Source of the DNA: Mycobacterium florentinum
GTDB taxonomy: Bacteria > Actinomycetota > Actinomycetes > Mycobacteriales > Mycobacteriaceae
NCBI RefSeq assembly: GCF_010730355.1
Contig: NZ_AP022576.1
Coordinates: forward strand, 248,001 to 312,000
Reading direction: 5' to 3'
Length of the DNA: 64,000 bases
The notes beneath the pieces are model-generated. The model was not told the DNA's origin, did not search any database, and saw only the letters and a list, made by a program, of their open reading frames with translations. A program made the position numbers and the translations under genes. Below, one piece after another: positions 18,119-27,602 of this stretch (its first letter is position 1; each line of letters opens with the position of its first letter).

Positions 18119-19219
18119 CTAGTCGCGAAGCAGCCGGTATCCGTCCTCGGTAGCGACCAGCACCTGACCGGTCGGCGGGCTGCCGCACGCGCGCTCGCAG
18201 CCGACGAAATGACGATGCACCGCGGAATCCGTCCCGACGAGGTGCGCCGCGTCCGCCCGCACGTCGGCGGCCGAGCGTGCGCAGCCGGGGCTTCCGGTGC
18301 AGGCACTGACGTCCAGCCAGGGGGAGTTCTCGTCGAACACCAAACCCAGCGGCGCCAGCACCCGCAAGGCCGCGTCGGCGACACCCTCGTCGAGATCGCA
18401 CACCAGCACCGAGCGCCACGGCGTGATCACCATCGGGGCCTCGATCACGGCGAGATACTCCGCGACTTGCGCGGGCAGCACGCCCAGCGGCACCGCGGCG
18501 CCCAACGCAACCCGGCCGTCATCCTGGGCGATCCAGCCCACCGGCGGTTTGGCGACGGGCGCAAAGGGGGTCGCGCTGAAATCGGCACCGGGCAGTAGAT
18601 CCTCGATGTCATCCAATTCACTGATCCGCCAGGCAGTTTCGCGTATCTCGGTGAACCGGACCGCGACCCCGACCAGCGTCGCGACCACATCCTCGGCGGC
18701 CATGCGCAGACCGGTGTCTCGTCCCATCAGCAGCAGGGCGTAACCGTCTTCGCAGACGTGCACACCGACGTCGGCGCCCAGCCCGGAGACGTCGGCGCGG
18801 CCGTCGTCGATGCTGAACCAGAACCGGCCGCCCAGGTCCACCAGCTTGGGTTCGGCGCAGATCGCCGCATCCAGCGCGCCCACCCAGGGGCGCACGTCCG
18901 CGCGTCCGCCGGCGCGCCCGGACAGCGGTGAGGCGACGATGTTGCGCACGCGCTCGTGCGTCGCGGACGGCAGCAGCCCGGCCTTGGCGATGCCCTCGGC
19001 GACCGCCGTCACGTCGGTGATCGCGCGCAACTGCACATTGCCGCGCACCGTCAGCTCCAGGGTTCCCGAGCCGAAGCCGCTGGACATCGCGGCCAGCGCC
19101 GCCAGTTGCGCGACGGTGATCATCCCGCCGGGCAGTCGCACGCGCACGAGTGCGCCGTCGGCGGCCTGATGCACCTGCAACGCACCAGGGCAAGCGTCGG
19201 CGTCGCGGGATCGGGGCAC
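18119..19219 (-). CDS. cobG: precorrin-3B synthase (CobG)
   Basis: 366 aa, taking the GTG at 19219 (VPRSRDADACPGALQVHQAADGA) by match to remembered Rv2064; the frame stays open far upstream but that part is antisense to the monooxygenase gene. CobG is an oxygen-using relative of nitrite/sulfite reductases that makes precorrin-3B. Ferredoxin-reductase half domains are recognisable (RLPGGMITVAQLAALA, LELTVRGNVQLR). The four iron-sulfur cysteines are in CTGSPGC and GCERACGSP near the C-terminus. Presence of CobG shows the oxygen-dependent cobalamin route. First gene of the minus-strand cob operon. Confidence 0.92.
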   Translation of the reverse strand: MPRSRDADACPGALQVHQAADGALVRVRLPGGMITVAQLAALAAMSSGFGSGTLELTVRGNVQLRAITDVTAVAEGIAKAGLLPSATHERVRNIVASPLSGRAGGRADVRPWVGALDAAICAEPKLVDLGGRFWFSIDDGRADVSGLGADVGVHVCEDGYALLLMGRDTGLRMAAEDVVATLVGVAVRFTEIRETAWRISELDDIEDLLPGADFSATPFAPVAKPPVGWIAQDDGRVALGAAVPLGVLPAQVAEYLAVIEAPMVITPWRSVLVCDLDEGVADAALRVLAPLGLVFDENSPWLDVSACTGSPGCARSAADVRADAAHLVGTDSAVHRHFVGCERACGSPPTGQVLVATEDGYRLLRD

Positions 19220-19342
19220 GTATTCCACGTTAAGGCAGAACGCTGCCGTGAAAACACCAATTGTCTGGCCGTTGGTCCGCCCCACCGCCGCGGGCCGCGG
19301 CGCTACCGTCGGCCTCATACCGGGGGAAGTTGGTGGTTTGCC

Positions 19343-20800
19343 ATGACGCAGCAGCGTCAAATCAAAGTCGCAATAATCGGCGCCGGGGTATCGGGCCTCT
19401 GCATGGCGGCTAAATTGCAGGACGCCGGCATTGACTCCTACACCGTTTTCGAAAAGGCCGACGAGGTCGGAGGCACCTGGCGCGACAACACGTATCCGGG
19501 TCTTACCTGCGATGTGCCGTCGCGGTACTACTCCTACACGTTTGCACCCAACGCGAAGTGGACAAGTCTGCTGTCCCCGGGCCCGGAACTGCAGGCCTAC
19601 TTTCGGCGGGTGGCCGACGAACGGGGCATACGGCGACACATCCGTTTCGGCTGCGACGTCACCAAAGCCGAATACCATGCTGGGACATGGCATCTCACCA
19701 CGACATTCGGTGAGGAGACATTCGACGTTGTGGTCGTCGCGACCGGCGTGCTGCGGATACCGAACTATCCGGACATCCCCGGGCGGGAGACCTTCGCCGG
19801 GGCGGCATTCCACTCGTCGCGGTGGGATCACTCGGTCTCGCTGCCGGACAAGCGAATCGGTCTGATCGGAAACGGCTCGAGCGGTGTGCAGATCATTGCG
19901 GAGCTCGGCGGCAAGGTGCGCTGGCTGACGCTGTTTCAGCGGACCGCGCAATGGGTGTACCCGATGCCCAACCCGCGGTACTCGGCGGTGACCAGGCACG
20001 TGATCTCGCAGTTGCCGGGATTCAACTCGCTGAGCCACTGGTTTTGGGGCGCCTTCTTCCAAAAGGTCTTCGGCGGCGCGCTGATCCATTCGGGATTGCG
20101 CCGCGCTCTGGTTCAGGCCACCTGTCGTTGGAACCTGCGGCTGTCGGTGCACGATCCGGAACTGCGGGCCAAACTCACCCCGGATTACCAGCCGGGCTGC
20201 AAACGGCTGGCGATGTCGTCACGGTTCTACCGGTCGGTGCAGCACCCGACCGTCGACGTCGTCACCGATCGGATCGAGCGCATCGAGCCCCGCGGCATCG
20301 TGACCGTCGACGGCGCCCTGCACGAACTCGATGTGTTGGTCTACGCCACCGGGTTTGACGCCCGGGCCTACCTGCGGCCGATGCAGGTGGTCGGGGAGGG
20401 CGGCATCACCCTCGACGAGGCGTGGGCCCACGGTCCGATCGCATATCGGTCGGTCGCGGTACCGCGGTTTCCCAATCTCTTCATGCTGATGGGCCCGCAT
20501 TCGCCGATCGGCCAGCAGTCCTTCATGTCCATCGCCGAGGACCAGGCCGATTACACGATCTGGTGGATCCGTCGGATCCGCAGTGGTGTGGTACGTGCCG
20601 CCGCGCCGACGGAAGCGGCAACCAAGGAATACAACGAGCGCGTGAAAGCCGCTCTGCCGCAAACAATCTGGGCGTCGGGCTGCAACAATTGGTACCTGGG
20701 TAAGGATGGTCTGCCGGAGACGTTCCCCTGGGCGCCGGAGACCCACCGCGCACTCTTGCGCCGACCCGAGCCCGCGGACTTCGACGTCCGCACGGCCTAG
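19343..20800 (+). CDS. flavin-containing (Baeyer-Villiger type) monooxygenase
   Basis: 485 aa. FAD site AIIGAGVSGLCMAAKL at the N-terminus, NADPH site LIGNGSSGVQIIAEL in the middle, and the Baeyer-Villiger fingerprint FxGxxxHxxxW as FAGAAFHSSRW (about 155-165). It inserts an oxygen atom next to a carbonyl (or oxidises a heteroatom) using NADPH and O2; the substrate is unknown. ATG at 19343, with GGGGGAAGTTGG upstream. It lies divergently next to cobG in a place where M. tuberculosis has mazEF7, so it is probably an insertion. No obvious partner. Confidence 0.85.
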   Translation: MTQQRQIKVAIIGAGVSGLCMAAKLQDAGIDSYTVFEKADEVGGTWRDNTYPGLTCDVPSRYYSYTFAPNAKWTSLLSPGPELQAYFRRVADERGIRRHIRFGCDVTKAEYHAGTWHLTTTFGEETFDVVVVATGVLRIPNYPDIPGRETFAGAAFHSSRWDHSVSLPDKRIGLIGNGSSGVQIIAELGGKVRWLTLFQRTAQWVYPMPNPRYSAVTRHVISQLPGFNSLSHWFWGAFFQKVFGGALIHSGLRRALVQATCRWNLRLSVHDPELRAKLTPDYQPGCKRLAMSSRFYRSVQHPTVDVVTDRIERIEPRGIVTVDGALHELDVLVYATGFDARAYLRPMQVVGEGGITLDEAWAHGPIAYRSVAVPRFPNLFMLMGPHSPIGQQSFMSIAEDQADYTIWWIRRIRSGVVRAAAPTEAATKEYNERVKAALPQTIWASGCNNWYLGKDGLPETFPWAPETHRALLRRPEPADFDVRTA

Positions 20801-20802
20801 TT

Positions 20803-22242
20803 CTAGAACGGCGGCGGCTGATTTCGTTCGGCGACGTGAGCGGCGTTTAGTGAACGCTCGGCGTTGATCCGGTAGATGCGATCTTGCTCCCGCGTGCGCC
20901 GCCGCTTGGGCATCATTATCCCGCGACCGTCGGCCGGAGCATAAATCCTTGGCGCCGTAAGTAATTCACCGGTGGACATGCAGAGCGTTGGAAAGAGCAG
21001 ATGGCTACCCGGCCGTGTGGTGTAGGTGTGGCCGCTAGGCGAAGTCCAGATAACGGTGCCATCGGGGCGTTGCTCGTCGCGCCAGGCTGTCCAGAAAGTC
21101 TTGAGCAGATGATGTTTTCGGCATAGGCACTTGAGATTTGAGGGATGCGTGGGGCCGAACGGGTGTGGGATCGTGTGGTCGATGTCGCAGACCTCTGCGG
21201 GACGATCGCAATTGGGAAATCGGCAAGTCAGGTCGCGGCATCGGACAAACGCGTCCAGCGCCGCCGAAGGGCGATAGCCCGGTTCCGCCATCTTGCTGTC
21301 GCCGGGATGACGCACCGGAAGCACCTGCGCGCCATTGCGAATCAGATCGGCGAGCCGTGGCGCAGGAACCGTTCCGCCACCCGTGATCAACGCTGAAGCG
21401 CGACCGGTGTTCGACGTTTCGAGCGCCGATGCCTCGGCGACGACGTGGATGACGACACCCCCCGCCCGCTCGTCGCTCGCTAAGCGCTCCGGGCATTCGG
21501 GGTTGTCGCAGCCGCAGCTGAGTCGCTCTGCCCCTGCGGCGAGCGCCCCCAACGCGTCGGCACGGCGCTGGGCGAGGGTGCGCGGGTCTTCATCGCAGAC
21601 ATCGTGGGCCATTTGCAGGAGCCGTCGGTCCAGAGCGGCCGCGTCGGTCGAGTACAGGCGGCCCCACAAAGAGGCGGTTCCCGACTCGTCATTGGCCAGG
21701 TCGATGACCACATCGCGGCTGCGCGCGGCGGCGTGAACGCGCCGTAACGCCCCGGGGTCGTGGCGGTCGACTATCGCATCGATGGCTTGTGCCGTCTTGC
21801 TGATCGATAGCGGCCCATATCGGACTGCATCGTTGGCCAGCGCAGTATCGACCAGCCGAAGCGTCTCCTCGTCCTTGATCAGATCCGTGTGCCACACGAT
21901 GGCAGCGGCCAGTCGCGCGCTGATCGCGCCGTCGGCGAAGAGTGCCGACACCCGTGGAAGGCGGTCTCGCAGCGCGACTGCCAAATACATCTGGCCACAG
22001 GCCATTCCGTGACTAATGCCTTGCGCGGCAGAGACTTCGGCGGCCATCGCATCCCAGTTGTCGCAAGACCAATCGGCATGAGGGAGCGGGCCCGTAGCGT
22101 GGCGGCGCACCAATTCGGCAATGGCGGCCAGCCGGCGCGACGACGCGGCGGATTCGGCGCGCGTCCATTCCGCGATGGCCGCAACCACGGTCGCGTCGTC
22201 GGCGCGCACCAGCGCGTCCGGACCCTGTAATCCATCGAACAT
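20803..22242 (-). CDS. DUF222/HNH endonuclease-domain protein of the 13E12 repeat family
   Basis: 479 aa. The DUF222 region (about 20-330) is followed by an HNH nuclease domain: [21 protein letters not shown], then [15 protein letters not shown]. This is the domain order of mycobacterial 13E12 proteins, which are multicopy and probably mobile. The ATG at 22242 is preferred over a TTG at 22272 because a LexA-like box overlaps it, as in other 13E12 genes. It appears intact. Expected to be DNA-damage induced; biological role unknown. Sits between the monooxygenase and cobN. Confidence 0.9.
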   Translation of the reverse strand: MFDGLQGPDALVRADDATVVAAIAEWTRAESAASSRRLAAIAELVRRHATGPLPHADWSCDNWDAMAAEVSAAQGISHGMACGQMYLAVALRDRLPRVSALFADGAISARLAAAIVWHTDLIKDEETLRLVDTALANDAVRYGPLSISKTAQAIDAIVDRHDPGALRRVHAAARSRDVVIDLANDESGTASLWGRLYSTDAAALDRRLLQMAHDVCDEDPRTLAQRRADALGALAAGAERLSCGCDNPECPERLASDERAGGVVIHVVAEASALETSNTGRASALITGGGTVPAPRLADLIRNGAQVLPVRHPGDSKMAEPGYRPSAALDAFVRCRDLTCRFPNCDRPAEVCDIDHTIPHPFGPTHPSNLKCLCRKHHLLKTFWTAWRDEQRPDGTVIWTSPSGHTYTTRPGSHLLFPTLCMSTGELLTAPRIYAPADGRGIMMPKRRRTREQDRIYRINAERSLNAAHVAERNQPPPF

Positions 22243-22250
22243 ACTTTCGA
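22235..22250. promoter_or_regulatory. LexA (SOS) box overlapping the 13E12 start
   Basis: TCGAACATACTTTCGA differs at one base from the mycobacterial SOS consensus TCGAAC-N4-GTTCGA. It lies over the start codon of the 13E12 gene. LexA boxes at 13E12 genes are established in M. tuberculosis. One mismatch may lower affinity. Confidence 0.6.
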
Positions 22251-22578
22251 TACTAGCGACGTCCACTGACAAGATTTGAGATTGCCTAGGGGCGACAAAA
22301 TCCGGCGGCTAACCCGCGCTCCGGCTCCCTTTGTGGCAATGTTTGCTGAGGGGGCATTCGGTCACCGGCAGTCAGCAGAGCGGCCCAGTGCGGCGAAGGC
22401 ACGACACGCCATCCAACACGTGCATCGTCGCCGCAGGCACCACCGCCGCCGGCCTGGTCCGCTCCCGCGGCGCGCGTCTGGGTCAGCATCTGCCGCACCG
22501 ATCCGATTTATCGGCATCTGCACCGGGACCTGAGCGGGCGCTGTGCCCCCATTCGCCGCCTTGCGGTACGAATGGGGA
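22251..22578. other. intergenic region upstream of cobN
   Basis: About 330 bases between the divergent 13E12 gene and cobN. I looked for a cobalamin riboswitch (B12 box) and found none. No convincing short gene, terminator or palindrome is visible. Confidence 0.3.
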
Positions 22579-25500
22579 GTGGCTGAGCCGACTATCGTCC
22601 TGCTGTCGACGTCCGACACCGACCTGATCAGCGCCCGTTCCAGCGGGAAAAAATATCGGTGGGCCAACCCCGCGCGGCTGTCCGACGAGGAGCTGCCCGA
22701 CCTCTTAGCTGGCGCGCAGATCGTGGTGGTCCGGATTCTCGGTGGCTATCGCGCCTGGCAAAGCGGCATCGACACGGTGATCGCGAGCGGCATTCCGACG
22801 ATTCTGGTCAGCGGCGAACAGGCGGCGGACGCCGAATTGACCGGACTGTCCACCCTGGCCGCCGGCATCGCGGTGCAGGCACACATCTACCTCGCGCACG
22901 GCGGCGTGGAGAACCTGCGCCAGCTGCATGCCTTCCTGTCCGACACCGTGCTGATGACCGGCGTCGGCTTCACCGAGCCGGTGGTGACCCCGACCTGGGG
23001 TGAACTGGAGCGGCCGCAATCGCGGCGCACCGACGGGCCGACGATCGCGGTGCTGTACTACCGCGCGCAACATCTGGCCGGCAACACCTCCTACATCGAA
23101 TCGCTCTGCACGGCGATCGAGGACGCCGGTGGGCGAGCGCTGCCCGTCTATTGCGCGTCGCTGCGCACCGCCGAACCCGAACTGCTGCATCGCCTCGCCG
23201 CTGCCGACGCGATGGTGGTCACTGTGCTGGCCGCCGGGGGACTGAAACCCGCGACAGTGTCAGCCGGCGGGGACGACGACAGCTGGAACGTCGAACACCT
23301 TGCCGCCCTGGATGTTCCGATCCTGCAGGGCCTGTGCCTGACGAGCTCGCGGGAGCAGTGGAATGCGAACGACGACGGCCTGTCCCCGCTGGATGTCGCA
23401 AGTCAGGTGGCGGTTCCCGAGTTCGACGGGCGCATCATCACCGTCCCGTTCTCGTTCAAAGAGATCGACGACGACGGGCTGATCGCTTATGTCGCCGACC
23501 CGGAACGCTGTGCGCGGGTCGCGGGCCTGGCCATCCGGCACGCACAGCTGCGACACGTCGCGCCCGCCGACAAGCGGGTGGCCCTGGTGTTCTCGGCGTA
23601 TCCCACCAAGCACGCCCGTATCGGCAACGCGGTCGGACTGGACACCCCGGCCAGCGCGGTGGCGCTGGTGCGAGCCATGCGCGACCGCGGTTATCGGGTC
23701 GGCGATCTGCCCGGCATCGACGCCAACGACGGTGACGCCCTGATCCACGCGCTGATCGAACGCGGCGGGCAGGATCCCGACTGGCTCACCCAAGAGCAAC
23801 TGGCCGGCAACCCGATCAGGGTGCCCGCCGACGACTACCGGGCCTGGTTCACCACCTTGCCCGAAGAATTCCGTGAGGCCGTCGAAACCCATTGGGGCCC
23901 GGCGCCTGGTGAACTGTTCGTCGATCGCACTAATGACCCCGACGGCGAGATCGTCATCGCCGCAATGCAATCCGACAACCTGGTGCTGCTGGTGCAGCCG
24001 CCCCGCGGGTTCGGCGAGAACCCCGTCGCCATCTACCACGATCCGGACCTGCCGCCCAGCCACCACTACCTGGCCGCCTACCACTGGCTGGACGCCGGAT
24101 TCGGCTCGCACGCCGTCGTGCACCTGGGCAAGCACGGCAACCTGGAGTGGCTGCCCGGCAAGACGCTGGGCATGTCGGCGGCCTGCGGGTCCGATGCCGC
24201 GCTGGGCAACCTGCCGTTGATCTACCCGTTCCTCGTCAACGACCCCGGCGAGGGTACTCAGGCCAAGAGGCGGGCGCACGCGGTGCTCGTCGACCATCTG
24301 ATCCCGCCGATGGCCCGCGCCGAAAGCTACGGCGATATCGCGCGTTTGGAGCAACTGCTCGACGAGCACGCCAACGTCGCCGCCCTGGATCCCGGCAAGT
24401 TGCCCGCCATCCGTCAGCAGATCTGGACGCTGATCCGGGCCGCCAAGATGGACCACGATCTGGGTTTGACGGAGCGGCCCGAAGAAGATTCGTTCGACGA
24501 CATGCTGTTGCACGTCGACGGGTGGCTGTGCGAGATCAAGGATGTGCAGATCCGCGACGGCCTGCACATCCTCGGGCAAAAGCCCACGGGAGAAACAGAA
24601 CTCGACCTGGTGCTGGCCATCCTGCGGGCCCGGCAGCTGTTCGGCGGTGAGCAGGCGATCCCCGGCTTGCGACAGGCGCTTGGCCTCGCCGAAGACGGCA
24701 CCGACGACCGGACCGCGGTCGATCAAACCGAGGCCGTCGCCCGAGAATTGGTCGCGTCGCTGCAAGCCACCGGCTGGGACCCCGATGCAGTGGACACGAT
24801 TACCGACAATGCCGACGTCGCCACTGTTTTGAGGTTCGCGGCCACCGAGGTGGTGCCCCGGCTGTCCGGCACCGACGCCGAAATCGACCAGGTTCTAAGG
24901 GCTTTGGATGGCAGGTTCATTCCGGCCGGCCCGTCGGGGTCGCCGCTGCGCGGCCTGGTCAACGTGCTGCCCACCGGCCGCAACTTCTACTCCGTCGACC
25001 CGAAGGCCATCCCGTCGCGGCTGGCCTGGGAAGCCGGTGTCGCGCTGGCCGATTCACTGCTGGACCGGTACCGCGACGACCATGGGGAGTTGCCGCAATC
25101 GGTCGGGCTGTCGGTGTGGGGCACCTCGGCGATGCGCACCGCGGGCGACGATATCGCCGAAGTCCTTGCACTGCTGGGTGTTCGGCCGGTGTGGGATGAG
25201 GCATCGCGCCGCGTGGTCGGTCTGACACCCATCCCGCTGGCCGAGCTGGGCCGCCCGCGGATCGACGTGACCGTCCGGATCTCCGGATTCTTCCGCGACG
25301 CGTTCCCGCATGTCGTCACGATGCTCGACGACGCGGTGCGCCTGGTCGCCGAGCTCGACGAGCCCGCCGATGCCAACTTCGTCCGCGCGCACGCGCAGGC
25401 CGACCTGGCTCAGCACGGCGACCAACGACGCGCCACCACACGAATTTTCGGGTCAAAACCGGGCACCTATGGCGCCGGGTTGCTGCAGCTCATCGACAGC

Positions 25501-26154
25501 CGGAACTGGCGCGACGACGCCGATCTCGCGCAGGTGTACACCGCCTGGGGAGGATTCGCCTACGGGCGCGACCTCGACGGCCGCGAGGCGGTCGACGACA
25601 TGAACCGCCAGTACCGGCGAATTGCGGTGGCCGCCAAGAACACCGACACCCGCGAGCATGACATTGCCGACTCCGACGACTACTTCCAGTACCACGGCGG
25701 CATGGTCGCCACGGTGCGAGCGCTGACCGGCAAGGCGCCGGCGGCCTACATCGGCGACAACACCCGGCCCGACGCGATCCGCACCCGCACCCTGTCCGAG
25801 GAGACCACGCGGGTGTTTCGCGCCCGGGTGGTCAATCCCCGCTGGATGGCCGCGATGCGCCGGCACGGCTACAAGGGCGCATTCGAGATGGCGGCCACCG
25901 TCGACTACCTCTTCGGCTACGACGCGACCGCAGGTGTGATGGCCGACTGGATGTACGAGCAACTGACCGAGCGTTACGTGCTGGATCCCGAGAATCGCAA
26001 GTTCATGACGGAATCCAACCCCTGGGCGTTGCACGGCATGGCCGAGCGGCTGCTGGAGGCGGCCGGGCGCGGCATGTGGGCCGAGCCGCAACCGGAAACC
26101 CTTGACGGGCTGCGCCAAGCGCTTTTGGAGTCCGAGGGCGACCTCGAAGGCTAG
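22579..26154 (+). CDS. cobN: cobaltochelatase large subunit
   Basis: 1191 aa from a GTG at 22579 (VAEPTIVLLSTSDTDLISARS), matching remembered Rv2062c, which is about the same size. An in-frame ATG at 22543 is the alternative; the putative GGGGA site lies very close to the GTG. CobN is the large, tetrapyrrole-binding subunit that inserts cobalt into hydrogenobyrinic acid a,c-diamide with AAA+ partners; those partners are not in this window. Conserved blocks include HLGKHGNLEWLPGK, the TRIFGSKPGTYGAGL region and WGGFAYGR. Monocistronic here; its 3' end overlaps the convergent SDR gene by 4 bases. Confidence 0.95.
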   Translation: MAEPTIVLLSTSDTDLISARSSGKKYRWANPARLSDEELPDLLAGAQIVVVRILGGYRAWQSGIDTVIASGIPTILVSGEQAADAELTGLSTLAAGIAVQAHIYLAHGGVENLRQLHAFLSDTVLMTGVGFTEPVVTPTWGELERPQSRRTDGPTIAVLYYRAQHLAGNTSYIESLCTAIEDAGGRALPVYCASLRTAEPELLHRLAAADAMVVTVLAAGGLKPATVSAGGDDDSWNVEHLAALDVPILQGLCLTSSREQWNANDDGLSPLDVASQVAVPEFDGRIITVPFSFKEIDDDGLIAYVADPERCARVAGLAIRHAQLRHVAPADKRVALVFSAYPTKHARIGNAVGLDTPASAVALVRAMRDRGYRVGDLPGIDANDGDALIHALIERGGQDPDWLTQEQLAGNPIRVPADDYRAWFTTLPEEFREAVETHWGPAPGELFVDRTNDPDGEIVIAAMQSDNLVLLVQPPRGFGENPVAIYHDPDLPPSHHYLAAYHWLDAGFGSHAVVHLGKHGNLEWLPGKTLGMSAACGSDAALGNLPLIYPFLVNDPGEGTQAKRRAHAVLVDHLIPPMARAESYGDIARLEQLLDEHANVAALDPGKLPAIRQQIWTLIRAAKMDHDLGLTERPEEDSFDDMLLHVDGWLCEIKDVQIRDGLHILGQKPTGETELDLVLAILRARQLFGGEQAIPGLRQALGLAEDGTDDRTAVDQTEAVARELVASLQATGWDPDAVDTITDNADVATVLRFAATEVVPRLSGTDAEIDQVLRALDGRFIPAGPSGSPLRGLVNVLPTGRNFYSVDPKAIPSRLAWEAGVALADSLLDRYRDDHGELPQSVGLSVWGTSAMRTAGDDIAEVLALLGVRPVWDEASRRVVGLTPIPLAELGRPRIDVTVRISGFFRDAFPHVVTMLDDAVRLVAELDEPADANFVRAHAQADLAQHGDQRRATTRIFGSKPGTYGAGLLQLIDSRNWRDDADLAQVYTAWGGFAYGRDLDGREAVDDMNRQYRRIAVAAKNTDTREHDIADSDDYFQYHGGMVATVRALTGKAPAAYIGDNTRPDAIRTRTLSEETTRVFRARVVNPRWMAAMRRHGYKGAFEMAATVDYLFGYDATAGVMADWMYEQLTERYVLDPENRKFMTESNPWALHGMAERLLEAAGRGMWAEPQPETLDGLRQALLESEGDLEG

Positions 26155-26954
26155 ATGAAGTCGGATCCGCCGTCCACGTTCACGGTGGCGCCGGTGACGT
26201 AGCCGTTGCGCCGGGATGCCAAGTATGCGGTGATGGATGCGACCTCTTCGGGAAGCCCGGCGCGACCCAAGTCGCAGGGTTGATGAAAGTTGTTGTCGAT
26301 CCAGGTCATGACGTCGTGCGGATCGGTGGCGTCCAGGCCGTCGGCGGCCAGGATGTCCTTCAGGTTTTCGGTGAAGCTCGCCGTCACAATCGTCCCCGGG
26401 CACACACAATTGACCAAGATGCCATCGGAGGCAAGGCTTTTCGAGAGATTCTTGGTGACGCTGGCCAACGCTGCCTTCGATGCCGTGTAGGCGACGATGC
26501 GCGGGTTCTGTCGTTGAATCGAGTGCGCGGACAACGTCACAATGCGGGCCCAGTCCGCCGCGCGCAGCAGCGGTAACGCGGCCCGGATCGACCGCACGCC
26601 CGACATTGTCCCAAGGGAGAACGCCGCGTCCCACTCGGCGTCGTCCATCTGCTCGAAGTAGCCGTCGCCCGGCCCGATCGTGTGTACCAGGCTGTTGAGT
26701 CGGCCCCAGCGCTCGGATACCGCCGCGAAACTGCCGGCGATGGACTGCGCGTCGGTCATATCCACGCTGATTCCCACGGCGTCGGGAGCGCCTGCCTGCA
26801 GCAGTGATTCGACCGCGGCGTCGAGTGCGTCTTGGCCGCGCGCCATCACCGCCACGCAAGCCCCTTCGGCCGCAAGGGTTTCGGCTATGGCCAGTCCCAT
26901 CCCCTTGCTGCCGCCGGTGACCACGGCCGTCGATCCGGCAAAACCCAAGTCCAT
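26151..26954 (-). CDS. short-chain dehydrogenase/reductase
   Basis: 267 aa classical SDR. NAD(P) motif VVTGGSKGMGLAIAETL, the SDR motif in LVHTIGPG, catalytic YTASK (YxxxK) and the VNCVCPGTI stretch. The C-terminus ends VTGATVNVDGGSDFI, typical of tetrameric SDRs. It is the last gene of an operon with a TetR regulator, a sulfotransferase-fold protein and a DUF1214 protein, which suggests metabolism of a lipid or steroid-like alcohol. Substrate unknown. Confidence 0.85.
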   Translation of the reverse strand: MDLGFAGSTAVVTGGSKGMGLAIAETLAAEGACVAVMARGQDALDAAVESLLQAGAPDAVGISVDMTDAQSIAGSFAAVSERWGRLNSLVHTIGPGDGYFEQMDDAEWDAAFSLGTMSGVRSIRAALPLLRAADWARIVTLSAHSIQRQNPRIVAYTASKAALASVTKNLSKSLASDGILVNCVCPGTIVTASFTENLKDILAADGLDATDPHDVMTWIDNNFHQPCDLGRAGLPEEVASITAYLASRRNGYVTGATVNVDGGSDFI

Positions 26955-26963
26955 GGATACTCC

Positions 26964-27602
26964 TCAGATCTGATTGAGTGCTTCGGGTGCCACGCCCAGC
27001 GCGCGTAGGCAGAAACGGAGCGCGTCTTCGCGAACTTCGGCGCGGTCGCAGTCGCCGGTCCGCCACTGCCGGTTGGTGCTTGCCCACACCACGCCCTGGA
27101 TGAACTCCGCGTCGGTCACCGGGTCGATGTGCTGGAACACTCCGCTCTTCAGGCCGCGCTGCAGCGCTTCGCTCAGTGGCTTGAGCATTTCGGCATATGC
27201 GGGCTGAATCAGACCGGGGGAGGTGAACGTTTGCGATTGAGCTTCCAGCGACAGCCGCCGCAAATCGGACTTGACGTTGTCGTCGAACGCCAGGTCGAGC
27301 CGCCCGTCGATCCACGCCGCCACTGCCTCGATCTCCGTTGCAGCAGTAGCCATTCGGCGTTGCAGCCGGCGCTTTTCCGCGCGCGCGGTCTCCAGGAAGA
27401 CCGCGGCGACCAATTCTTCCTTGGAGTCGAAATGCCGATAGAAGGCACGAGTGCTCAACTTGGCGCGGTCCAGCACCGCGGCAATGCTCAGTCCGCGAAC
27501 TCCCTGCTCGCGCAACGTGGTTGACGCCGCCGCCAGAATCTCGCGGCGCACCGCGGGGTCGGGCTCCAGCTTGTCACGACGCCGCGTCCGGGGAGCGTTC
27601 AT
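26964..27602 (-). CDS. TetR-family transcriptional regulator
   Basis: 212 aa from the ATG at 27602, which overlaps the stop of the sulfotransferase gene (ATGA); a longer upstream frame is rejected. The N-terminal helix-turn-helix is clear (ILAAASTTLREQGVRGLSIAAVLDRAKLSTRAFYRHFDSKEELVAAVF). The ligand domain is helical and unassigned. Encoded third in its operon, it most likely represses that operon through the perfect inverted repeat at 29992-30018 upstream of the first gene. Confidence 0.85.
   Translation of the reverse strand: MNAPRTRRRDKLEPDPAVRREILAAASTTLREQGVRGLSIAAVLDRAKLSTRAFYRHFDSKEELVAAVFLETARAEKRRLQRRMATAATEIEAVAAWIDGRLDLAFDDNVKSDLRRLSLEAQSQTFTSPGLIQPAYAEMLKPLSEALQRGLKSGVFQHIDPVTDAEFIQGVVWASTNRQWRTGDCDRAEVREDALRFCLRALGVAPEALNQI

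Noticed and set aside
19220..20152. N-terminal extension of cobG to 677 aa
   Set aside because: This part lies antisense to the monooxygenase gene and has no match to CobG; the GTG at 19219 gives the known length.
22251..22578. Cobalamin riboswitch upstream of cobN
   Set aside because: No B12-box-like sequence or expected stem arrangement was found.
25453..27315. Minus-strand 620-aa ORF across cobN, SDR and tetR
   Set aside because: Arg/Gly-rich with no motif; it runs through three real genes in another frame.
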